Assembly: GCA_000720995.1 (NCBI GenBank)
Contig: JOEL01000013.1
Coordinates: 1 to 64,000, forward strand
Direction of reading: 5' to 3'
DNA from: Streptomyces celluloflavus
GTDB lineage: Bacteria; Actinomycetota; Actinomycetes; Streptomycetales; Streptomycetaceae
DNA: 64,000 nucleotides
Shown here: piece by piece, positions 40,920 to 50,235 of the stretch
How positions within the stretch are numbered: position 1 is the first letter of the stretch
Layout of the letters: each line of letters opens with the position of its first letter
Translations under genes and position numbers: made by a program
The notes under the pieces: generated by a model
Told to the model about the DNA's origin: nothing
What the model saw: only the letters and a program-made list of their open reading frames with translations
The model's database searches: none

Positions 40920-41537
40920 ATGACCTCAACTGGCCACCCGCTCAGCGACCATGACGATCAGCCGCGTGCCCGCCTTCTGGAGCTGGTCGGCACCATCGAT
41001 CCCTGGGACGACCTGGAGCGCATCCACCTGAAGACCGCCACACAGTGGATCGCCAGCGGAGCCCCGGTCTACCGAGTGCGCAAGCCGGATGTTCCCGCGA
41101 TGCACCTGGTGAGCTACTTCGTCGTCCTCGACGACACGCGCGATCAACTGCTGCTCGTCGCGCACCGCAAGGCGGGCCTGTGGCTGCCGGCCGGCGGACA
41201 CGTCGAGCCGGGTGAGGACCCGTGGGCCGCGGTGGTCCGCGAATGTCGTGAGGAGCTGGGCATCCAGGCCATGGCATCGCCGATCAGCGGCGAGCTTCCT
41301 CTCTTCCTCACCGTCACCGAAACGCGGGGGCAGGGCACACACACTGACGTCTCGCTCTGGTACCTCCTGACCGCCGACGCTGACACCATCACCTCCTACG
41401 ATCAGGACGAGTTCAACGCGATCCGGTGGCTGACCGACGAGCAGGTGCTCGAGGAGTCGGACGAGCTGCTCGACCCCCACATGCACCGCTTCACCCACAA
41501 GCTGCAGCACGCCCGGGCCGGAAGGCATTGCGGGTAA
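40920..41537 (+). CDS. NUDIX hydrolase
   Basis: The 205-residue product has a complete Nudix box, GGHVEPGEDPWAAVVRECRE followed by ELGI, matching GX5EX7REUXEEXGU. The preceding strand YFVVLDDTRDQLLLVAHRKA and following TDVSLWYLLTADAD complete the fold. An N-terminal extension of about 55 residues (RARLLELVGTIDPWDDLERI) is a helical feature seen in a Streptomyces subgroup. AGGA precedes ATG 40920. The nucleotide or other diphosphate substrate cannot be told from sequence. Confidence 0.88.
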   Translation: MTSTGHPLSDHDDQPRARLLELVGTIDPWDDLERIHLKTATQWIASGAPVYRVRKPDVPAMHLVSYFVVLDDTRDQLLLVAHRKAGLWLPAGGHVEPGEDPWAAVVRECREELGIQAMASPISGELPLFLTVTETRGQGTHTDVSLWYLLTADADTITSYDQDEFNAIRWLTDEQVLEESDELLDPHMHRFTHKLQHARAGRHCG

Positions 41538-41639
41538 CCGTCCGCGGTGCTGCACGCCTCACCACGCCGGTCCAACGTCGAGACCGACACCAGCACCGCT
41601 CTCGTCCGCCGTCCCCATGGGGAGTCGTGACCGCGAGGG

Positions 41640-41684
41640 TGGGGAATTACGTGACGCTCAGGCCGCCGGAAGTGGGAATTGCGT
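41640..41684 (+). repeat. two imperfect 19-bp direct repeats
   Basis: GGGGAATTACGTGACGCTC and TGGGAATTGCGTGAGCGTC differ at four positions and lie in tandem 34 bases apart, just before the HA-domain scrap. They could be the remains of an insertion-sequence end. Confidence 0.45.
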
Positions 41685-41840
41685 GAGCGTCGACAACAAG
41701 ACCCGCACCGGCTCCCTGACCGTCCCCAGGGCCCACGTAGAGGTGTTGCCGGATGGGTCGGAGGTGAAGCTCAGGGTGTTCCTGTCGAACACCAAGAGCC
41801 GTCGTGGGAAGCTCACCGACGACAAACTCCAAGCGCTCCA
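41685..41840 (+). pseudogene. helicase-associated (HA) domain scrap 2
   Basis: The frame reads RTGSLTVPRAHVEVLPDGSE, then LRVFLSNTKSRRGKLTDDKL, one HA repeat as found in tandem at the C-terminus of Streptomyces DEAD/DEAH helicases. Similarity stops at QAL near 41840, where a minus-strand fragment starts. It shares 19 bases with scrap 1 at 30806-30824. Confidence 0.6.
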
Positions 41841-41958
41841 CGTCACGGAGGACCTCCATGGCCTTCTTGGAGATCGTCGGGGAAACCCGGAGATAGACCT
41901 TCTCAAACTCGGCCCGCGCTTCGAGCCGGATCACAAGGTCGTCATTCGTACTGGTCAT
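41835..41958 (-). pseudogene. short hypothetical gene fragment
   Basis: ATG 41958 overlaps the transposase stop (GTATGACC). About 41 residues (NDDLVIRLEARAEFEKVYLR, then ISKKAMEVLRDVE) look like a real helical protein start before the frame enters the antisense of the HA scrap. The remainder of the gene is missing. Confidence 0.35.
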
Positions 41959-42953
41959 ACCGCGACGCTGCTGTACTGACCGGGCACGTTGATCAATTGT
42001 GAGAATGGCGGCTGGTTGCCGCACGCGGTGTGGGGCCGGTGGTGGTTGTACTGGTGGAGCCAACCGGCCAGTGCGTCGCGTCGTTCTTGCTCGCTGATGT
42101 AGCAGCGGGCGTAGGCCCAGCCATCGGCCATGGTGCGGTGGAAGCGCTCGACCTTCCCGTATGTCTGCGGGCGGTAAGGGCGCGTGAACTTCGAGGTGAT
42201 CGAAAGCGCTTCGCAGTTGTCGCGCCACAGGTACGAGCGGTACGCGCCGCCGTTGTCCGACAGGACCCTCTCAATGGTGACGCCACGGTCAGCGAACCAG
42301 TCAACAGCCCGGTGCAGGAAGCCGACGGCGGTGACGGCTGTTTCGTCGTCGTGGACCTCGGTGTAGGCGACGCGGGAGTGGTCGTCGATGACGGTGTGCA
42401 CGAATGCGTATCCGACCTTCGGGCCGCCGTAGGCGTTGCGTGACTTGCTCTGCGTCGCGGCGCGGTGCTTCTCGCCTTGGTGGCGGCCGACGTAGCGCCA
42501 GCCGCCACCGTCGGGGATGTTCCCGAGCTTCTTCACGTCCACGTGCACCATTGATCCCGGATGGTCGTGCTCATACCGGCGGACGGGCTCACCGGTCTCA
42601 CGGTCGACGTAGGCGAGTCGGTTCAGGCGGGCCGATCGCAGGATTCGATGCACTGTCGACGGGGCGATATTGAGTCTCGCAGCGAGCTGGACCGACCCTT
42701 CCCGCAGATTTAGTCGCAGGCTGACGCACCTCTTCGTCATGGTCTTGGGTGTCTTGGCCGGAGAGCTCCGCGGTCGTGAGGATCGGTCCTGCATGGACTC
42801 GCCTGCGAGGTAGCGATCGACCCAGCGCTTCACGGTCGGCCAGGACACCTGGAAGCGGGCCGCGACTTCGCTGATTGGCCAGCCGTCGTCAGCGACGAGT
42901 CGAGCGACTTTCAGCCGGTGGCGCGGGGTGAGGGCCGCGTTCGAATGCGACAT
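41955..42953 (-). CDS. IS481-family transposase
   Basis: The 332-residue product is complete. The N-terminal helix-turn-helix reads DGWPISEVAARFQVSWPTVK, followed by a linker with a second helix-turn-helix (GSVQLAARLNIAPSTVHRIL). The DDE core is present: HVDVKKLGNI (D1), RVLSDNGGAYRS (D2) and YGKVERFHRTMADGWAY (E). GGAG lies about 7 bases before ATG 42953. All catalytic residues are intact, so the element may still be mobile. Confidence 0.92.
   Translation of the reverse strand: MSHSNAALTPRHRLKVARLVADDGWPISEVAARFQVSWPTVKRWVDRYLAGESMQDRSSRPRSSPAKTPKTMTKRCVSLRLNLREGSVQLAARLNIAPSTVHRILRSARLNRLAYVDRETGEPVRRYEHDHPGSMVHVDVKKLGNIPDGGGWRYVGRHQGEKHRAATQSKSRNAYGGPKVGYAFVHTVIDDHSRVAYTEVHDDETAVTAVGFLHRAVDWFADRGVTIERVLSDNGGAYRSYLWRDNCEALSITSKFTRPYRPQTYGKVERFHRTMADGWAYARCYISEQERRDALAGWLHQYNHHRPHTACGNQPPFSQLINVPGQYSSVAV
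41970..41993 (+). repeat. left inverted repeat of the IS481-type element
   Basis: Begins GCTGTACTGACCGGGCACGT; TGTAC at 41972 is the likely tip, as IS481 elements end TGT...ACA. The last codons of the transposase (LINVPGQYS) are encoded within the repeat. Confidence 0.75.
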
Positions 42954-42971
42954 TTCTGAGCTCCTAGACAG

Positions 42972-43010
42972 GCTGAAAGGCCGGCCATGGTGTGTGGCCG
43001 GCCCTTCAGC
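42972..43010. terminator. 15-bp terminator between VOC gene and transposase
   Basis: GCTGAAAGGCCGGCC and GGCCGGCCCTTCAGC pair with one mismatch around a 9-base loop. It lies 30 bases after the VOC gene stop and 18 before the transposase start, isolating the transposase from passenger transcription. Confidence 0.8.
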
Positions 43011-43040
43011 TTGGAGATATGCGGGGAGGGATAGCGCAGG

Positions 43041-43406
43041 TCAGTCGACCGGGGAGACTCGGATGAGGTTGCCGTCAGGGTCCGTAATCACGAACGTGCG
43101 GCCGAAGACAGCATCATGCGGCTCCTGCACAACGTGGAGCCCCTTCGAGGCCCACCTCGTGAAGATCTCGTCAATCGCCTGCGATGGCCCCGGCACCATG
43201 AGTCCGATCTCTGTCGTACGAGGGAGGCTCGGGACCGCGTGCTCGCTGTAGCCCGTCCACAGTGCGAACAGGACACCGGGGGCAGCTTCGAAGGCTACGT
43301 AGTGGGGACTGGTGAAGGTCGGTTCGATCTCGAACAGGTCGCTGTAGAAGGCGGTGGCGGCCTCGGCGTCGCGGACGCCGATCAGGAACAGGTTCGGTGC
43401 GGGCAT
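43041..43406 (-). CDS. VOC-family (glyoxalase/bleomycin-resistance-like) protein
   Basis: ATG 43406 follows GAGGAG. The 121-residue product has the VOC beta-alpha-beta-beta-beta pattern: FLIGVRDAEAATAFYSDLFE, YVAFEAAPGVLFALW, then GLMVPGPSQAIDEIFTRWAS and TFVITDPDGNLIRVSPVD. The C-terminal DPDGN is typical. Family members include glyoxalases, dioxygenases and drug-binding proteins; here the metal positions are not clear. It is divergent from a WYL regulator inside a transposon, which suggests inducible resistance or detoxification cargo. That is inference. Confidence 0.8.
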   Translation of the reverse strand: MPAPNLFLIGVRDAEAATAFYSDLFEIEPTFTSPHYVAFEAAPGVLFALWTGYSEHAVPSLPRTTEIGLMVPGPSQAIDEIFTRWASKGLHVVQEPHDAVFGRTFVITDPDGNLIRVSPVD

Positions 43407-43502
43407 GGAGTGCTCCTCAACTCGTTGATTTCTCGGTCCAGCACCCAGTGGATCAACCAATCGCGACGGAACCTGTCACCTTTTCTGAGAACATGGGTAA
43501 GC

Positions 43503-44468
43503 ATGAAGGCTTCAAGACTCCTGCATCTCCTGCTGCTCCTGCAGACCCGTCAGCGGCTCACTACCACGGAGCTCGCCGCGCGTCTTGAGGTGTCCCGGCG
43601 GACTGTGCTGCGGGACGTCGAGGCGCTATCGACAGCGGGCGTGCCCGTCTATGCCGAACGTGGGCGGAACGGCGGGATCGTCCTGCTCTCCAGTGCACGG
43701 CTCAGCGCATCCCATCTGGAACCACCAGAACTGGAGGCCCTATCCGTGGCCGGCTTGGACAGCGCACTACGTGAGCGAATGGGCCTAACTGCGGTGTGGG
43801 AGTCGGCCGAGCGCAAGATCGCCGCCCGCCAGGCTGCAGCACCTGAGTCGCCGAGCCCGCTGCGGCTGGCTGACCTTGTGCTTGTCGACAGCACCGCGTG
43901 GTTTGCTGCCCCCGAGGCAGCGGTCGAAGTATCGGATCTGGCCTCGACCCTGCGACACCGGCGACGCCTTCGAATCCTGTACCGGCGCAGCGCCGAGAGC
44001 CAGGCCTCGACACGGGTGGTCGACCCGTACGGGATCGTGGCGAAATCAGGTCGCTGGTATCTCGTCGCCGATGACCAGGGCGACAGCCGGCTGCTCGCTC
44101 TGGAACGACTGTCGGCCTTCGAACAGCTAGACGCACCAGCCGTGCTCCAACCAGGCGAAACCCTCCGCACCAGATGGGCCGTGTTAAAGAAACGCACTGA
44201 GGAGCAAGATCGCGTGAGCGTGACCATCCGCCTGCCGGAAAAGGGTCTCGACCTGGCGCGGCGCATCCTCGGCACCCGCATCCACCATGTCTCCGACGCG
44301 GAAAAAGGCTCGTGCGTCGTCGTCGTGCGCTACCCCGACATCGAGTCGGTGCGTCAGCTTCTTCAGTTCGGCGACCACATCGAGGTGCTCGCCCCTGAGA
44401 CGGCCCGCGCACGCATCAGTCAGCTCGCCAGGGACCTGGCTGACAGTCACTCAACCCCCGCATCGTGA
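43503..44468 (+). CDS. WYL-domain (YafY/DeoR-type) transcriptional regulator
   Basis: The 321-residue product starts at ATG 43503. An N-terminal HTH_11 (RLTTTELAARLEVSRRTVLR) leads to the ligand-sensing WYL domain (RRRLRILYRRSAESQASTRV, then DPYGIVAKSGRWYLVADDQG) and a WCX-type C-terminal part. It is divergent from the VOC gene with 96 bases between, so it likely controls that gene. A TTA codon at 44184-44186 makes its translation depend on the bldA tRNA. It ends 26 bases before the right inverted repeat. Confidence 0.85.
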   Translation: MKASRLLHLLLLLQTRQRLTTTELAARLEVSRRTVLRDVEALSTAGVPVYAERGRNGGIVLLSSARLSASHLEPPELEALSVAGLDSALRERMGLTAVWESAERKIAARQAAAPESPSPLRLADLVLVDSTAWFAAPEAAVEVSDLASTLRHRRRLRILYRRSAESQASTRVVDPYGIVAKSGRWYLVADDQGDSRLLALERLSAFEQLDAPAVLQPGETLRTRWAVLKKRTEEQDRVSVTIRLPEKGLDLARRILGTRIHHVSDAEKGSCVVVVRYPDIESVRQLLQFGDHIEVLAPETARARISQLARDLADSHSTPAS

Positions 44469-44493
44469 TTGCCGATCAGGTCCCCTGTTCTCA

Positions 44494-44517
44494 ATCAATG
44501 TGCCCGGTCCGTACAGC
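44494..44517 (-). repeat. right inverted repeat of the IS481-type element
   Basis: Complement of 41970-41993 with two mismatches, ending in GTACAGC. It interrupts the ISL3-type transposase fragment at 44518 onward. Confidence 0.75.
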
Positions 44518-44982
44518 TAGCCAGCCCGGCAGGGGCGCGGCGTCACGGTTGTCGAGCATGGTGGCGAACCGCCGGACCAGGTAGTGGGTGTGCCTGAGTT
44601 CAGGGCAGTGGGCGAGGAGCCGGAGAAGGTGGCCGTTGATGTGCGGGCTGCGGCGATCCGGGTGGCTGGTGATCCAGCGGGCGACTTCACGCGCGGAGGG
44701 CGGTCGCTCGCGTGGCTCATCCAGGGGCAGGCCCCGTCGCAGGGGGGCGACGGCCATTTTCACGCGCTGGTAGTGGCCGAGGTACCCCTTGGTCTGGAGT
44801 TCCTCGTGCAGGTGGAGCACGGTGGCCAGGACCCGGTCAGCTGAGGTGAGCTTGGCTTTGGCACCTGCTCCACGGGCAATTAGGCGCTCGTGGCCTCGGC
44901 GCGTACGGAGTGCTTGCTCACGCTGAACCTCCATCTCTGGAATCAACGCGTCGATGAGTTCGCTGAGTTGCCGGCGGGTCAT
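44518..44982 (-). pseudogene. fusion of two transposase fragments (IS5-like and ISL3)
   Basis: The first 64 codons on the minus strand (MTRRQLSELIDALIPEMEVQ, then GAKAKLTSADRVLATVLHLH) are the start of an IS5/DDE-type transposase. At about 44790 the frame switches without stop into GYLGHYQRVKMAVAPLRRGL, then SAREVARWITSHPDRRSP and LLAHCPELRHTHYLVRRFAT, the middle of an ISL3 transposase, which is cut by the IS481-type element. The fused frame reads on to 44491 inside the inverted repeat. It records at least three successive events. Confidence 0.65.
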
Positions 44983-45039
44983 CCCGGTCAGTTCCGGGTC
45001 CTGGAGTGAATGCCGCGTGAGGTGAGTCGGTCGGTCCCC

Positions 45040-46287
45040 CAGGGCCTCGTCCGGTGTGCTGCTGGGTGGTCGCCGCGTCCATCGGCTGGGAGTGGAGGGT
45101 GTAGTTCCAGTCGCCGTGGAAGCGACGACGGGCGATGGGCAGGGCGGCGATCTCGTCGTCGCTGATGCGGATGCCGGTGGGGTACTCGCCGCTGTCGAGT
45201 TCGGCCTGGACGGTGAGGCCGGTGCGGCTGGTGGTCGCGGCGATGGTTTGGATCATGACTTCATGGCTGGTCAGGGGTCTGCCTCGCCAGTTCATGGTGA
45301 TGTGGGAGAACAGCCGGTGCTCGATCTTGTTCCACTTCGAGGTGCCGGGCGGCAGGTGACACACCGTGATCTCAAGGCCGGTCTCGGCAGCGAGGTCGGC
45401 GAGCTGGGTCTTCCAGCCGCGGGTGCGGTAGCCGTTGGAGCCCCCGCCGTCGGCGGTGATCAGCAGTCGACGGGCGCGGGGGTAGTTGTGTCGGCCACGG
45501 GCCTGCCACCAGCGTCGGATCGAGGCGACGGCGAACGCAGCGGTGTCGTGATCGGTGCCGATGCTGACCCAGCCGGTATTCGCCGCCATGTCATAGATCC
45601 CGTATGGAATCGCCTTCTCGGCCTGGCCGGGGAAGGCGTGCGTCTTGACCCTTACGGGCTTCCCTGCGGGCCGCCATTCGTGCCCGGCGTTCTTGTAGTC
45701 GCCGATCAGCTCCTTCTTCTTGCTGTCCACGCTGATCACCGGGTCACCGGCGTCCCTGTGGTCTCGTGCCTGCTCGTTGAGGTAGCGGAACTGGGCGTCC
45801 CTGTCGGAGTGCTGAGCACCTTCGACGGTCTTGGCGTTGGCCTGCAGACTGAAGCCTTCCTCCCGCAGCAGGCCGGCGACCGTGTCGGCGGAGACCCGAT
45901 GGCCCTGCCAGGTCAGCGCCGCTGCCAGCTTCCGGGTCGACTGCGTCGTCCAACCAGCGGCGACATCGGGTCACCCCGCTCGTCGGGCTCGACCAGCGCA
46001 AGCAGAGCCGGCCGTAGCTCCGGATCCAGGTCCGCTGCCCTCTTCCGGCCACCACCAGGACGACGGACCCGTCCCAACAGCACCTGGCCAGACTCCAGTT
46101 CGGCTGCTCCGCGCGAGACCGTACCCTCCCGAACCCCGGCCGTGGCGGCGACGAGTCTGATCCCACCATGCCCCAGCGACAGTGCTTCCGCCCCTATGGC
46201 CAGCCGACGCTGACGCTCGTCGAGATGCGGCAACAACACCTGGAACTTCGCCGTCAGAACATCCTCGGTCCCCTCTGGTCTCCCCAT
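45040..46287 (-). pseudogene. ISAzo13-family transposase, frameshifted
   Basis: ATG 46287 starts the N-terminal part (AKFQVLLPHLDERQRRLAIG, then AATAGVREGTVSRGAAELES). A one-base shift near 45955 moves the frame to RKLAAALTWQGHRVSADTVA, and the catalytic region follows (VISVDSKKKELIGDYKNAGH, TADGGGSNGYRTRGWKTQLA, PPGTSKWNKIEHRLFSHITM), with D, D and E all present. The C-terminus runs past DWNYTLHSQP into unrelated sequence. Restoring one base would give a nearly full-length enzyme of about 410 residues. Confidence 0.8.
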
Positions 46288-46645
46288 ACCAGAACAACAA
46301 GTCCGACAGCTGGAAGCCACGATTTGTTTCCCGGCAACCCCTAAGGCCAGTGAAAGTCCCCGGCGAGAAGGTCTTTGGGCCGCTGCCGCAGGGGTCCGGT
46401 GCGGACGCAGCGAAGACGCCGCTGCGGCGGAATCCGGTCCAGGAGGCTGCGGCGGAGCTGCTCGGGATCGGCCGGTCCGCCGCCTCCAGGAACCATCGTC
46501 GCCCTCACCTTCCACAAGAGGGACTGGCGAACCCCATGAAGAGGACTCCGGGACCGGCTCGGTTTCGAACAAGCCTCGCGTGCTGACGCCTCACCTGGTC
46601 ACAGCGCCCGTTCGCGGGACACATCGTCTTCGTCTCACGAGCTCG

Positions 46646-48130
46646 TCAGGCGCGAGGTCCAACACGACACAGGCCGGATGTCCGCTGCGGCGTCGGTGTA
46701 CCGGCCAGCATCCAGTCGACGACGCGTGCGGCCGAGTAGGGCCCGCCGTCCGGGCTGAGGTCCTCCAGGAAACCGAGGTCCTGCCCGAGGGTGACGATGG
46801 GCGGCTCGACCGTCCCGCCGGGCCTGCGCTGCCCGAGGCCCACGGTCGCCAACAGCCCGTTGCACAGGCACTGCCGCCCGGCGGTGTCCACGGCCCGCCC
46901 GCCCTTGCGCAGGTATGCGGCGATCGGCTCGGCGGCGCAGCGGTGGACGAGCGCGCCGTTCGCCGCGCGGGCCGGCGTCCCCAGATGCCCGATGTCGCAC
47001 ACGGGTCGCCGGGCCGCCCGTACCGCGGCGTCGGAGAGCGTCCCGGGCAGTTCGGCCACCTTGAACGGGAAGGCGGTGGGCGATGCCTGGGGATCGTTGC
47101 GCACCCGAAGCGTCCCGGCCCGTGCCCGCGCCCTCAACTCCGTGCGCAGGTCGGCTCGGAGACCGGATTCCTCGCACAGCGCGAATACGCTGCCGAGCTG
47201 CACGCCTGCCGCCCCGAGCCGCCGCGCCTCGGCGAGCCGTTGCGGGTGCGCGGCCTCGCCGGCCAGCCAGAAGGGCATGCCGAGCGCCGCCATCTTGGCG
47301 AGGTCGGGCCGGTCCTTCGGGCCGTACACGGGCTCCCCCGCACCGTCGAGCGCCGGCTTCCCGCGCGGTGGGGCACTGTGCCCGCCGGCCCGGTGCGTCT
47401 CGATGACGAACCCGTCGGGCCGGGTGGATGCGTCGCGCATGAGGTACGAGGCGAGGACGGGCAGCGAGACGATGGCGAGCACGTCGGGGCGGCGCAACGC
47501 CAGCCGCTTCGGCCGAAGCTGGCGCAAGGCACCCGACAAGGGATCAAAAGTGTGGGCGAGCGGCTCTTCGTCACCGTCCACGGTGACGAGGGTGGTGACG
47601 GATTCCGCGCGGGCGAGCTTCGAGGCGAGGGTGGGGATCTGCCCGGGGATCCCGGCCCCGACCAGGACGTAGTCGGCCCCGGCGAGGATCGCGCCGAACA
47701 TGGCGGGCGCGGTGGCCAGCTGGATCTTCTCCAGGTAGTTGACCCCGACGAGCCCGTCGTGCCCCTCCTTGGCAAGCCACACCTCGACGAAATTGCCGAG
47801 CACGGTGAGGAGTTCGGCAGCCTCGCCCCTGTCGACCCGCAGCCGGGCGGTGGCCCGCAGTCGCGCACCGGGGGCGACGCCACCGTCGACGAAATACCTG
47901 TCGAGTGCGTACGCGGCCACCTCCGGCACGGGGAAGGCGGCCAGGGCCCGCCGTATGTGCCCGCCGGGATCGCCGAGCTGGAGCCGCCGCGCGAGCACGA
48001 CGTCCAGCGCGGTCCCGGACACCACCCCGAGCTGCCCGGTCCCCGCCACGGTCCGCGCGAGCCGCCACCCGGAGACGGCGACACCCATTCCGCCCTGGAT
48101 GATCTGGGGGTGTTTACGGGGTGCGGGCAT
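46646..48130 (-). CDS. nitronate monooxygenase-family (2-nitropropane dioxygenase-like) protein
   Basis: The 494-residue TIM-barrel flavoprotein starts PQIIQGGMGVAVSGWRLART, the FMN-binding start of the family, and continues with VGVNYLEKIQLATAPAMFGA, the PSVVxVGAG-like ADYVLVGAGIPGQIP, and ETHRAGGHSAPPRGK. The C-terminal third (HPQRLAEARRLGAAGVQLGS, then CRQCLCNGLLATVG-like residues) is longer than in simple nitronate monooxygenases of about 350 residues and resembles PfaD/trans-enoyl reductase relatives. No polyketide genes are near. The substrate is unknown. Confidence 0.8.
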   Translation of the reverse strand: MPAPRKHPQIIQGGMGVAVSGWRLARTVAGTGQLGVVSGTALDVVLARRLQLGDPGGHIRRALAAFPVPEVAAYALDRYFVDGGVAPGARLRATARLRVDRGEAAELLTVLGNFVEVWLAKEGHDGLVGVNYLEKIQLATAPAMFGAILAGADYVLVGAGIPGQIPTLASKLARAESVTTLVTVDGDEEPLAHTFDPLSGALRQLRPKRLALRRPDVLAIVSLPVLASYLMRDASTRPDGFVIETHRAGGHSAPPRGKPALDGAGEPVYGPKDRPDLAKMAALGMPFWLAGEAAHPQRLAEARRLGAAGVQLGSVFALCEESGLRADLRTELRARARAGTLRVRNDPQASPTAFPFKVAELPGTLSDAAVRAARRPVCDIGHLGTPARAANGALVHRCAAEPIAAYLRKGGRAVDTAGRQCLCNGLLATVGLGQRRPGGTVEPPIVTLGQDLGFLEDLSPDGGPYSAARVVDWMLAGTPTPQRTSGLCRVGPRA

Positions 48131-48533
48131 GACGATTCCGTTCTACGGGCCGAGTCGCTGGACGTCGTACCGAACCTACGGAACCGTAACTTCGCTGGGA
48201 TGAGACCTGCCGAAGGTCCCCACTTCTGCGCCATCAGCCTCTACTGAGGTTCTCCGGTCGGCGTCGGGTAGTGACGGTTGGGGATCTCCCTGAGGGCTTG
48301 AGGTCGGCCGGCCGGGCCAGCACGCCGAGAAGCTCGGATGCCCAGCTCAGGCCGCTGGAGGCGACCTGCTGGGCAAAGGGCCGGTTGCTTCAGGAACACC
48401 GCCGCATGACGGGCTCAGCCCCAAGGGCCTTATGGATACTCAGGGGCAGCGGACGATCATCGTGCGTGAATGCCGTGTCCGGATATCGGACGCGCGTCTC
48501 ATCGCATCTCCCGGAGTATCCAGACTCGTCCCC
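48131..48533. other. 403-bp divergent intergenic region
   Basis: It separates the divergently read nitronate monooxygenase-like and permease genes and must hold both promoters. I see no repeat or additional gene. Confidence 0.45.
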
Positions 48534-49934
48534 ATGTCTCCTGATACCCGCCTGTCCCCGAGCCCTCCCGTGTCCGGCGAGGACGCTGCGGCGCCCACGC
48601 TGTCGCAAGGGCTCAGGCAGCGGCATCTGTCGATGATCGCCCTCGGCGGGGTGATCGGCGCCGGGCTCTTCGTGGGCTCGGGGCGTGGCATCGCGGCCGC
48701 GGGGCCGTCCATCGTCCTCGCCTACGCCGCGTCCGGGCTGCTGGTGATGCTGGTCATGCGCATGCTCGGCGAGATGTCGGCGGCCCATCCGGCCTCCGGC
48801 TCCTTCTCCGTGCACGCCGAGCGCGCCATCGGACCGTGGGCCGGGTTCACCTCCGGCTGGGCGTACTGGTTCCTGCTGTGCATGGGGGTCGGCCTGGAGG
48901 GCATCGGCGCCGCCCAGATCATGACGGGCTGGCTGCCGGGCACCCCCGAATGGGCGTGGGTGGCGCTGTTCATGGCGATGTTCTGCGGGGCGAACCTGGC
49001 CGCCGTGAAGAACTTCGGCGAGTTCGAGTTCTGGTTCGCCGCGCTGAAGGTCGGCGCGATCGTGGTCTTCCTCGCCATCGGTGCGCTCGCCATCGCCGGC
49101 GTATTCCCCGGCGCCGACGCCCCCGGCACCAGCAACCTCACCGGCCACGGTGGTTTCATGCCCAACGGGACCGAGGGCCTCATCATCGGTCTGCTCGCCT
49201 CCGTCCTCGCGTACGGGGGTCTGGAGACCGTCACCATCGCGGCTGCCGAGTCCGAGCGTCCCGTCCAGGGCGTCGCGTCGGCGGTGCGGACCGCGATGTG
49301 GCGGATCGCGGTGTTCTACATCGGCTCCATGCTGGTGATCGTGACGCTGGTGCCGTGGAACGACGAGAAGGTCACCACCGCGGGGCCCTACGTCGCCGCC
49401 CTCGACCACCTCGGGATCCCCGCCGCGGGCCAGATCATGAACGTCGTCGTCCTGATCGCGCTGCTGTCCGCGATGAACGCCAACATCTACGGCTCCTCGC
49501 GCATGGCCCTCTCCCTGGTCACCCGCGGCCAGGGCCCGCGCTCCCTCGCCCGCATCTCCTCGGGCATCCCGCGCCGCGCGGTCGTCGCCTCCAGCGCGTT
49601 CGGCTTCCTGTGCGTGCTGCTGAGCTACTGGCGGCCCGACGACATCTTCCAGTGGCTGCTCAACATGATCGGCGCGGTGATCCTCGTCGTGTGGACCTTC
49701 ACCGCGATCTCCCAACTGATTCTGCGCCGCCGCACCGACCCGGCGAAGCTGGTGGTGAAGATGTGGGCCTATCCGCTGCTGACCAGGGTCGCGCTGGCCG
49801 CCATGGCCGTCATCTTCGTCCTCATGGCGCTGGAACCGGCCACGCGCAGCCAGCTGTGCTGGACCGCCGCCCTGACCCTCGTGCTCATGGCCATCGGGTA
49901 CCTGCGCCAGCGAAAGGCAGCTGGCACAAGCTGA
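48534..49934 (+). CDS. amino-acid permease (APC superfamily, GABA/proline-permease type)
   Basis: From ATG 48534 the product has 466 residues. The signature start GLRQRHLSMIALGGVIGAGL and SGSFSVHAERAIGPWAGFTS are typical of the AAT subfamily (AroP, GabP, AnsP, ProY). Twelve hydrophobic segments follow, with the conserved SMNANIYGSSRMALSLV-type helix 8 stretch (LSAMNANIYGSSRMALSLVT). It imports an amino acid with protons. The specificity is not readable, and no catabolic gene is adjacent. Confidence 0.88.
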   Translation: MSPDTRLSPSPPVSGEDAAAPTLSQGLRQRHLSMIALGGVIGAGLFVGSGRGIAAAGPSIVLAYAASGLLVMLVMRMLGEMSAAHPASGSFSVHAERAIGPWAGFTSGWAYWFLLCMGVGLEGIGAAQIMTGWLPGTPEWAWVALFMAMFCGANLAAVKNFGEFEFWFAALKVGAIVVFLAIGALAIAGVFPGADAPGTSNLTGHGGFMPNGTEGLIIGLLASVLAYGGLETVTIAAAESERPVQGVASAVRTAMWRIAVFYIGSMLVIVTLVPWNDEKVTTAGPYVAALDHLGIPAAGQIMNVVVLIALLSAMNANIYGSSRMALSLVTRGQGPRSLARISSGIPRRAVVASSAFGFLCVLLSYWRPDDIFQWLLNMIGAVILVVWTFTAISQLILRRRTDPAKLVVKMWAYPLLTRVALAAMAVIFVLMALEPATRSQLCWTAALTLVLMAIGYLRQRKAAGTS

Positions 49935-50235
49935 GTTGGGCCCGCTCGACACCTCGGGACGGCCGCTGCCGGGCGCGACAGGGCACTGCTGGACGGGAGT
50001 TGCCGCCGGTGTCCGGGCAGTGGTCGTCCGCCGGTTGACAGCGGGATCGGAGACCGGCCGGCCGTATCGGCTGTGCACCCGAGCCGGAAACTCCCCGCAG
50101 CCGGGAAGGCCGGTCCGATCCCGCGTGGTGGTCTGCGCTTCACCGCGGCGCCCCGGGTCGAGCAGCCCGCCTGGAGCGGCCGCCGCGCCCACCGCGGGAA
50201 CACGACCGGATGCACGCGGATCAACCGACGCATCA
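49935..50235. other. 301 bp, no gene recognised
   Basis: The stretch between the permease gene and the glycosyltransferase remnant shows no supported gene; short inverted repeats are not convincing. Confidence 0.4.

Larger units (their letters stand above)
41971..44516. mobile_element. IS481-type transposon with passenger genes, about 2.5 kb
   Basis: Inverted repeats GCTGTACTGACCGGGCAC (from 41970) and its near-complement ending at 44517 match at 22 of 24 positions (41970-41993 and 44494-44517). Between them lie an IS481 transposase, a VOC-fold gene and a divergent WYL regulator. No second inverted repeat is seen close to the transposase start near 43000, so the passenger genes appear to be inside the mobile unit. 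No target duplication is evident at the flanks. The right end abuts an ISL3-type transposase fragment. Confidence 0.75.

Noticed and set aside
48390..50192. Minus-strand open frame opposite the amino-acid permease gene
   Set aside because: Composition is His/Gln/Arg-rich antisense of a membrane protein; no family match.
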